Shown: in pieces, positions 5,478-9,068 of the stretch | How positions within the stretch are numbered: the stretch's first letter is position 1 | How the letters are laid out: the number at the start of each line of letters is the position of its first letter | NCBI GenBank assembly: GCA_005882055.1 | Contig: VBGQ01000106.1 | Location: 1-9,068 of the forward strand | Length of the DNA stretch: 9,068 bases | From: Chloroflexota bacterium | Lineage (GTDB): Bacteria; Chloroflexota; Limnocylindria; QHBO01 | Direction of reading: 5' to 3' | The notes under the pieces: generated by a model | Seen by the model: the letters and a program-made list of their open reading frames with translations, nothing else | What the model was told of the DNA's origin: nothing | The model's database searches: none | Translations under genes and position numbers: made by a program

Positions 5478-5998
5478 GGCTCGAACCGCTGCAACCATTC
5501 GAGGATCTCGCGAGCCACCTTCTTCGACGAGCTGCGATCGACCTCGACCATCAGGTCCGCGACCGATGCGTACAGGGGATTCCGCTCCGCGATGGCCGCC
5601 CGAATCCATCCGGCTCCACCAGTGTCAAGCCAGGGTCGGTGCGCTGCTCCCATCGCGCGCTGCCCGACCGTCGCCTCGTTCGCCTTGAGCCAGATCACCG
5701 CGGCGTCCCCCTGCAGGTCGCGACGGTTGTCGGGATCCAGGATCACGCCACCGGCGGCGCTCACGATTGAGGGAGCGGGAGAGGCAAGCCCCATGCGTAG
5801 GGCCGCCGACTCAGACGCACGCAGCGTCTCTTCCCCGTCTTCGGCCAGCAGCGCTCGCGGGGTCTTGCCAACGATCTGGAGGAGCAGCTCATCGTTGTCG
5901 AGGAAAGGCCAGCCCGTGTGGTGGGCCAGCAACCGGCCGACGGTGGACTTGCCTGCGCCCATCATGCCGATCAGGATCACCCGGCAAGCCCGCTCCAT
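5456..5998 (-). CDS. aroK: Shikimate kinase
   Basis: Cytosolic enzyme of the shikimate pathway that transfers phosphate from ATP to the 3-hydroxyl of shikimate. The 180-residue protein has the usual length. It shows the Walker A loop GMMGAGKST (11-19), Asp34 and Asp36 in FLDNDELL, Arg60 in EETLRASE for shikimate binding, AGGVILD at 82-88 (the family usually has GGG), the lid Arg121 in RPWL and Arg139 in ERNPLY before VADLMVEVD. All expected catalytic and binding residues are visible. ATG 5998 is placed correctly for the first strand (RVILIG). It is separated from the divergent lipoprotein start by 67 bases and followed by the broken MFS gene with overlap. No other aro gene is in view, so it is detached from an aromatic pathway cluster. 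Related small P-loop kinases such as gluconate kinase fit less well. Confidence 0.88.
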   Translation of the reverse strand: MERACRVILIGMMGAGKSTVGRLLAHHTGWPFLDNDELLLQIVGKTPRALLAEDGEETLRASESAALRMGLASPAPSIVSAAGGVILDPDNRRDLQGDAAVIWLKANEATVGQRAMGAAHRPWLDTGGAGWIRAAIAERNPLYASVADLMVEVDRSSSKKVAREILEWLQRFEPCRSVLP

Positions 5999-6004
5999 CG
6001 GTCT

Positions 6005-6032
6005 TTGAGTATGCGGAGCCGGTTGCTACACT
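6005..6032 (+). promoter_or_regulatory. Candidate sigma-70-type promoter of the lipoprotein gene
   Basis: TTGAGT (6005-6010) and TACACT (6027-6032) are spaced 16 bases apart and lie 33 bases before the lipoprotein ATG, in the 67-base gap to aroK. Each matches four of six consensus bases, which is good for this GC content. The aroK promoter must overlap it on the other strand. Confidence 0.45.
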
Positions 6033-6056
6033 GCGCCACTGATTCGCGCTCCATTC

Positions 6057-6062
6057 GGAGGG
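6057..6062 (+). promoter_or_regulatory. Ribosome binding site of the lipoprotein gene
   Basis: GGAGGG lies three bases before ATG 6066, counted from the last G. It supports this ATG as the start, which also places the signal peptide correctly. Confidence 0.6.
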
Positions 6063-6065
6063 ACC

Positions 6066-6707
6066 ATGCGCGGCGCCGGCTCGCGATTCGCGCCCAAGAC
6101 CACAGTCCTGCTCCTCTCGCTCGCGGTCGTTCTGCCCGCTTGCGGAAACAGCGCGCCCCTCGCGCAGCCCAATTGGCCCGCGCCACCCGATCCCATGAGC
6201 CTTGCGCGGAAAGCCGGTTTCGAGCCAACCACGCGGGAGTTTCTGGTCACGCATACGCACGCTCACCTGGACGTGCTGGTGGATGGCACGCCGATCCAGG
6301 TACCCGCCGGTATCGGCATCGACACCAAGGAAAAAGGCGTGCTCGGAAAGCCGACGGCTGATGGCACCGGGAAGGACTACCAGGTCGGCGTGTGCGCCGT
6401 CCCCTGCCTGTCAGAGCTCCACACCCACGCCCCGGATGGCATCCTCCACAGCGAGTCACAGGTCGCCAACCAGAAACCGGCGACGTTGGGTCAGTTCTTC
6501 ACCGAATGGGGAGTTCGCCTCGACGATCAGTGCGTCGGAGAGTTCTGCTCGTCGAACACCGCGATCGCGGTATACGTGAACGGACAGAAGGCGAGCGGCA
6601 ACCCTGCCGATATCGAGCTCAAGACCCATCTCGAAATCGCCGTCGTCATCGGCAAACCGCCGGCCCAGGTTCCGTCCAGCTGGCCCTTCCTCGAGGACGA
6701 GCCCTAG
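6066..6707 (+). CDS. Secreted lipoprotein with paired His and Cys motifs, unknown function
   Basis: A 213-residue protein. A short positive N-terminus (RGAGSRFAPK) precedes the hydrophobic stretch TTVLLLSLAVVLPAC, which ends in a lipobox-like LPAC, so Cys26 would be lipid-modified and the protein anchored outside the membrane. The mature part has a Pro-rich linker. Then come THTHAHLDVLVDGTPIQVPA (His63, 65, 67), CAVPC (Cys110, Cys114), LHTHAPDGILHSES (His119, 121, 128), LGQFFTEWGVRL, CVGEFC (Cys156, Cys161) and VYVNGQ. I recall similar blocks (LHTHD, ILHVES, LGQFFDVWG) in uncharacterised exported proteins of Actinobacteria and Chloroflexota. The His pairs suggest metal binding and the Cys pairs suggest disulphides; neither is shown. 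It is preceded by a good promoter and ribosome binding site, is apparently monocistronic, and its stop shares CTAG with the convergent small gene. Confidence 0.85.
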   Translation: MRGAGSRFAPKTTVLLLSLAVVLPACGNSAPLAQPNWPAPPDPMSLARKAGFEPTTREFLVTHTHAHLDVLVDGTPIQVPAGIGIDTKEKGVLGKPTADGTGKDYQVGVCAVPCLSELHTHAPDGILHSESQVANQKPATLGQFFTEWGVRLDDQCVGEFCSSNTAIAVYVNGQKASGNPADIELKTHLEIAVVIGKPPAQVPSSWPFLEDEP

Positions 6708-6931
6708 CGGCGCTTCCTCGGCAGCTTGACGATTTTTCGCTCCCGGGCTTCGGCGATCGCCGCACGGGCGGCATCGAGGGTGGCGAACGGCCCCAGGACG
6801 CGTGGCAGCCCGAGCTCATCGTGCTCCTGCTCGTCACGCACGTTCCAGCGCCCGTCGTTCTCGACGCTGAAGCGGCCATCCTCGCTGTGATAGCTGCCGG
6901 CCTGGTCCCGGATCAGCTTCTCATCGCCCAT
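6704..6931 (-). CDS. Small conserved-looking protein, 75 residues
   Basis: An acidic-to-basic small protein. It has SEDGRFSVENDGRWNVRD (a likely two-strand motif), LGLPRVLGPFATLDAARAAIAEARE (a turn followed by a helix) and a basic end KLPRKRR. The pattern 'Gly-Pro-Phe-x-Thr-Leu-Asp-Ala-Ala-Arg' preceding a helix is the kind seen in small single-domain proteins of unknown function. There is no signal peptide or membrane segment. The ATG at 6931 comes three bases after the second, downstream TGA of the disrupted SnoaL frame (6937-6935), which points to translational coupling with the original full-length SnoaL gene. Its TAG (6706-6704) overlaps the TAG of the convergent lipoprotein gene. I do not recognise a function. 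Confidence 0.68.
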   Translation of the reverse strand: MGDEKLIRDQAGSYHSEDGRFSVENDGRWNVRDEQEHDELGLPRVLGPFATLDAARAAIAEARERKIVKLPRKRR

Positions 6932-6934
6932 CGG

Positions 6935-7006
6935 TCAAGCCCGCTCGACCCATTGGCCGCGCCAGGCCGGGGCATCGAATCGCGGCGCCCAGTAGACCGT
7001 CTCACG
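6935..7006 (-). pseudogene. In-frame C-terminal remnant of the SnoaL-like gene
   Basis: After the TGA at 7009-7007 the same frame continues for 23 codons, starting RETVYWAPRF and ending WRGQWVERA before a second TGA at 6937-6935. This is the characteristic C-terminal tail of this SnoaL subgroup. One base change at the TGA (for example from CGA, TGG or another sense codon) would restore a 142-residue protein of normal length. The downstream gene starts three bases after the second TGA, as expected if that was the original end. Confidence 0.8.
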
Positions 7007-7363
7007 TCACACCTTCCCGTCGCGCAGATCCATCAGGTCCACGCACTGGTACGTCACTCCGTCGGGATAGGTGACCTCCCACTCCCCCACCCAGAAGTCG
7101 CCCTGACCTCCGACCCGCGCGAGGGTGCCGCTCGGCGTCGCGACGTAACGGTCCTCCGTTCCGGCGATTCGGGTGACGCGTGAGGTGGGGGATCCGCCCG
7201 GGTAGTTTCGGATGATCTGGCCGTAGGAAGCCTCGTCGACGACCCGTTCGCCGGACTGCGGCCAGTGGACGCTCCAATCGGGATGGCGCAGCGCGGCTTC
7301 CCGCTCGAGGTCGCCCGCCACGGTGGCCTCAACGTAGTCGCGAACGACGTCCTGGTTGCTCAT
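7007..7363 (-). CDS. SnoaL/NTF2-like protein, cut short by an in-frame TGA
   Basis: A 118-residue protein of the SnoaL-like/NTF2 cone fold: helix MSNQDVVRDYVEATVAGD, then HPDWSVHWPQSGERV, YGQIIRNYPGG, DRYVATPSGTLARV, WVGEWEVTYPDGVTYQCVDLMDLRDGKV and stop. In this family the last strand normally runs on from 'DGK-[IV]' into RET-x-Y-W-A-P. Here exactly that continuation is present in the same frame after the TGA, so the encoded protein is 23 residues short plus the stop position (see the adjoining entry). The fold covers ligand-binding and isomerase proteins; no activity can be assigned. ATG 7363 overlaps the stop of the MmcQ-like gene as ATGA (7363-7360). The truncated product would lose the final strand and C-terminal tail, so it may be inactive. 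Confidence 0.78.
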   Translation of the reverse strand: MSNQDVVRDYVEATVAGDLEREAALRHPDWSVHWPQSGERVVDEASYGQIIRNYPGGSPTSRVTRIAGTEDRYVATPSGTLARVGGQGDFWVGEWEVTYPDGVTYQCVDLMDLRDGKV

Positions 7364-7731
7364 CGGTCGTTGCCATCCTCCATGCGGGCTATCAGCGTAC
7401 GGGGAGCGGTCATGCGATAGCTCTGCTCGATCAGCTCCGCGGCAAAGTCCCAATCCGGGTCGACCTCCAGGGAGATGCCGATCCAACCGTGCACGCCGAC
7501 ATATGGCGGCACGAAGTAACGGACCGGATCCGCATCAACCAGGGTTCGTTGGGCTCCCGCGGGTGCCTTGCACCAGACGGACCATTGCTCCGCGTGGCGA
7601 TCGTGGCGCATGGCAAAGATCTTGTCCCGCACGCGAAACGACGGGTTACCGACTCCGCCGCCCTCGGTCGCCCCTGGCAAGGCGAGGCAGATGGCGCGCA
7701 GACGCTCCAGGTGGGCGTCCTGATCCGGCAC
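7360..7731 (-). CDS. MmcQ/YjbR family protein
   Basis: A 123-residue protein of the MmcQ/YjbR (CyaY-like fold) family. Seen in order: LERLRAICLALPGATE (first helix and turn), NPSFRVRDKIFAM at 29-41, WSVWCKAPAGAQRTLV at 50-65, DPVRYFVPPYVGVHGWIGI at 68-86 and ELIEQSYRMTAPRTL near the end. The order and spacing match the family over full length. The family is called DNA-binding in many annotations, but its biochemical role is poorly defined. The start is GTG 7731. TAGACT (7743-7738) lies just six bases upstream and could be a -10 box for a leaderless message, though no good -35 is visible. It is first of a three-gene minus-strand unit and overlaps the SnoaL-like gene by four bases. Confidence 0.88.
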   Translation of the reverse strand: MPDQDAHLERLRAICLALPGATEGGGVGNPSFRVRDKIFAMRHDRHAEQWSVWCKAPAGAQRTLVDADPVRYFVPPYVGVHGWIGISLEVDPDWDFAAELIEQSYRMTAPRTLIARMEDGNDR

Positions 7732-7913
7732 GGCCTGAGTCTACGCGGAGGAAACCGCGAACGCGCCCGACCGGGCCGTCCGCCACCGGCGTACTGCCGG
7801 ATGCGCCTCTAGCCGAGGGTAACCGGTACTAAAGCCTCATCACGGTGCGGAGGGGCAACGCGTATGGTGGGCCTCTGCCAGTCGGACCTGCGCGCACGAG
7901 AACCGCTGCCCAT
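7732..7913. other. Divergent intergenic region, MmcQ-like versus RpfG-type genes
   Basis: These 182 bases separate two divergent starts and should hold both promoters. A possible -10 box for the minus strand is TAGACT (7743-7738). A short inverted repeat, CCGGC/GCCGG, flanks GTACT near 7785-7800. On the plus strand GGAGGGG (7849-7855) with ATG 7864 looks like an initiation site, but in the wrong frame for the regulator. I found no well-spaced -35/-10 pair. Confidence 0.35.
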
Positions 7914-8954
7914 ATGCCAGCAACCAACGGCGACCGGCCATCCCCGGACGGAATCCCCTGCATCCTGGTCGCCGACGACGACCCAGCGACTCGCGCCCTG
8001 CTCGTTTCGATCCTCGGCCGCGACGGGTATCGCCTCGTCCAGGCGCAGGACGGTGAGGAGGCCCTCGCGGAGACGTACGCGCACCAGCCCGACCTGGTCG
8101 TGACCGACATCCAGATGCCACGCATCAACGGGATCGAACTCACCCGGCGCCTTCGCGCCGACCTGGCGATGGCCACCCTTCCGGTCATCCTCGTCAGCGG
8201 CCTGCACGAAACCGCCGACAAGGTTGCGGGGCTCGACGCTGGAGCCACCGACTTCGTCACCAAGCCGTTCGATCGCGCCGAGCTGCGCGCGCGGGTGCGC
8301 GCCGCGCTGCGTACGCGGGCAGCGTTCCGGCGCCTGGAATCGGTCCAGTCGATCCTGGCGGCGCTTGCCAATGCCGTTGAGGCCAAGGATCCCAACACGC
8401 AGCATCACTGCGGCCGGATGGCTTCGCTCGCACTCCAGCTGGGCAGATGCGCGGGCCTCGGCATGGAGGTGCTCGAGGCGGTGGGCTACGGCGCCGTGCT
8501 CCACGACGTGGGCAAGATCGGCGTGCCGGAGCACGTGCTCCTCAAGCCCGGGCCGCTCGACGAGGAGGACTGGGGGCACATGCGCCAGCATCCCGGGATC
8601 GGGGCGACGATCGTCGAGCCGCTGCAGCTTGGAAAGCTCGTGGCGCCCATTGTCCGATCCCACCACGAGCGATGGGACGGCGGCGGCTATCCAGACCACC
8701 TTCGCGGTCACGAGATCCCATTCGGGGCTCGGATCGTTGCGGTCGTCGACGCGTTCGACGCCATCACCCAGGAACGTCCGTACCGCAAGGCGCGCTCGTC
8801 CGACGAGGCGCGCGGGGAGATCACCGCCGGGGCTGGCACGCAGTTCGATCCTGAGCTGGCCCGAACATTCATCGACTCGCTCGATGCGCGTCCGACCCGC
8901 GCCCATCCGGACGAGGATGCGTTCGTCCGTGGCTTGACGATCGAGGCCGCCTGA
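7914..8954 (+). CDS. Response regulator with HD-GYP c-di-GMP phosphodiesterase domain (RpfG type)
   Basis: A two-component output protein of 346 residues from ATG 7914. Residues about 15-135 are a receiver domain: acidic pair Asp21/Asp22, phosphoacceptor Asp65 in VVTDIQMP, switch Ser95 and Lys117 in TKPF. Residues about 145-330 are an HD-GYP domain: the helix with NTQHHCGRMA, HDVGKIGVPEHVLLKPG with His197/Asp198, QHPGIGA, HHERWDGGGYPDHLRG at 250-265 carrying the GYP motif, and DAFDAITQERPYR. All hallmark residues are intact, so c-di-GMP hydrolysis to pGpG or GMP, controlled by phosphorylation, is expected. The partner kinase is not in view. ATG 7914 gives a normal lead of 13 residues but has no clear ribosome binding site; GTG 7845 would add 23 residues without domain support. 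The next gene starts one base after its stop. Confidence 0.92.
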   Translation: MPATNGDRPSPDGIPCILVADDDPATRALLVSILGRDGYRLVQAQDGEEALAETYAHQPDLVVTDIQMPRINGIELTRRLRADLAMATLPVILVSGLHETADKVAGLDAGATDFVTKPFDRAELRARVRAALRTRAAFRRLESVQSILAALANAVEAKDPNTQHHCGRMASLALQLGRCAGLGMEVLEAVGYGAVLHDVGKIGVPEHVLLKPGPLDEEDWGHMRQHPGIGATIVEPLQLGKLVAPIVRSHHERWDGGGYPDHLRGHEIPFGARIVAVVDAFDAITQERPYRKARSSDEARGEITAGAGTQFDPELARTFIDSLDARPTRAHPDEDAFVRGLTIEAA

Positions 8955-8955
8955 C

Positions 8956-9068
8956 GTGGTGACGGTCGTCATCGAGGTCGCCTTCTTCGCGCTCTTTGCC
9001 GCCGCGGTCATCGGCTTCGTTCGCCGGCCGGGGCGCGTGCAGGCGGACGTCCTGCTCGTGTTCGGCAC
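8956..9068 (+). CDS. Start of a membrane protein, truncated by window end
   Basis: From GTG 8956 (or GTG 8959) the frame is open to the window end. It begins with a hydrophobic stretch VVIEVAFFALFAAAVIGFV, then RRPGRVQADVLLVFG, which starts a second hydrophobic run. The loop resembles the first loop of multi-pass sensor proteins, so a histidine kinase or another membrane signalling protein paired with the RpfG-type regulator is plausible. Too little is visible to decide. It begins one base after the regulator's TGA, implying co-transcription. Confidence 0.5.
   Translation, partial: MVTVVIEVAFFALFAAAVIGFVRRPGRVQADVLLVFG

Noticed and set aside
6960..7009. Selenocysteine insertion or reassigned UGA in the SnoaL-like gene
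   Set aside because: I see no convincing SECIS-like hairpin with a G-U apical loop just after the TGA, the family has no Cys or Sec at this point, and UGA is a normal stop in neighbouring genes.
7849..8103. Upstream open reading frame at ATG 7864 with GGAGGGG ahead of it
   Set aside because: It runs into the receiver-domain coding region in the wrong frame with Arg/Ser/Thr-rich composition. The good spacing is probably chance, although it is noted as a curiosity.

Overview
The window is a gene-dense, high-GC stretch of bacterial chromosome. Codon use ends mostly in G/C, there is one GTG start per few genes, and spacing is very tight: four-base ATGA or GTGA overlaps occur within same-strand runs, and three convergent pairs are separated by one base or share stop-codon bases. 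An F420-reductase-like Rossmann protein, the HicB-like/DinB-like protein and several families of uncharacterised proteins fit a Chloroflexota (Limnocylindria/Ellin6529-like) or actinobacterial genome. That assignment is inferred from gene style, not from a marker gene. I see no rRNA, tRNA, CRISPR array, insertion sequence or prophage.

Layout. From 2416 down to base 1 (minus strand) runs a three-gene unit: MTA/SAH nucleosidase (mtnN), then a HicB-like plus DinB-like protein, then a multi-pass membrane protein that leaves the window. An F420/NADP oxidoreductase-like gene (2442-3059, plus) diverges from it across only 25 bases. It meets head-on a small basic protein gene (3061-3366, minus), and behind that lies a glycine-rich repeat protein gene (3471-3731, minus), with a strong hairpin between the two. 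A yeast-type cytosine deaminase (3866-4336, plus) diverges from the glycine-rich gene.

From 5998 down to 4333 (minus) lie shikimate kinase (aroK) and an MFS transporter that is broken by an out-of-frame lesion at about 5055-5070, with loss of most of the fifth membrane segment. A lipoprotein with paired His and Cys motifs (6066-6707, plus) diverges from aroK and has the best promoter and ribosome binding site in the window. It converges on a second minus-strand unit (7731 to 6704): MmcQ/YjbR protein, a SnoaL/NTF2-like protein with a premature in-frame TGA, and a 75-residue small protein. Last, on the plus strand, is an RpfG-type response regulator with an HD-GYP c-di-GMP phosphodiesterase domain (7914-8954), followed by the first codons of a membrane protein that leaves the window.

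Functionally this is a mixed housekeeping neighbourhood: methylthioadenosine salvage, pyrimidine salvage, aromatic amino-acid synthesis, F420/NADP redox and c-di-GMP signalling. It is interleaved with conserved proteins of unknown role. I do not see a coherent defence or mobile system. The points most worth following up are the in-frame TGA in the SnoaL gene, the broken MFS gene, the His/Cys lipoprotein and the HicB-DinB fusion.
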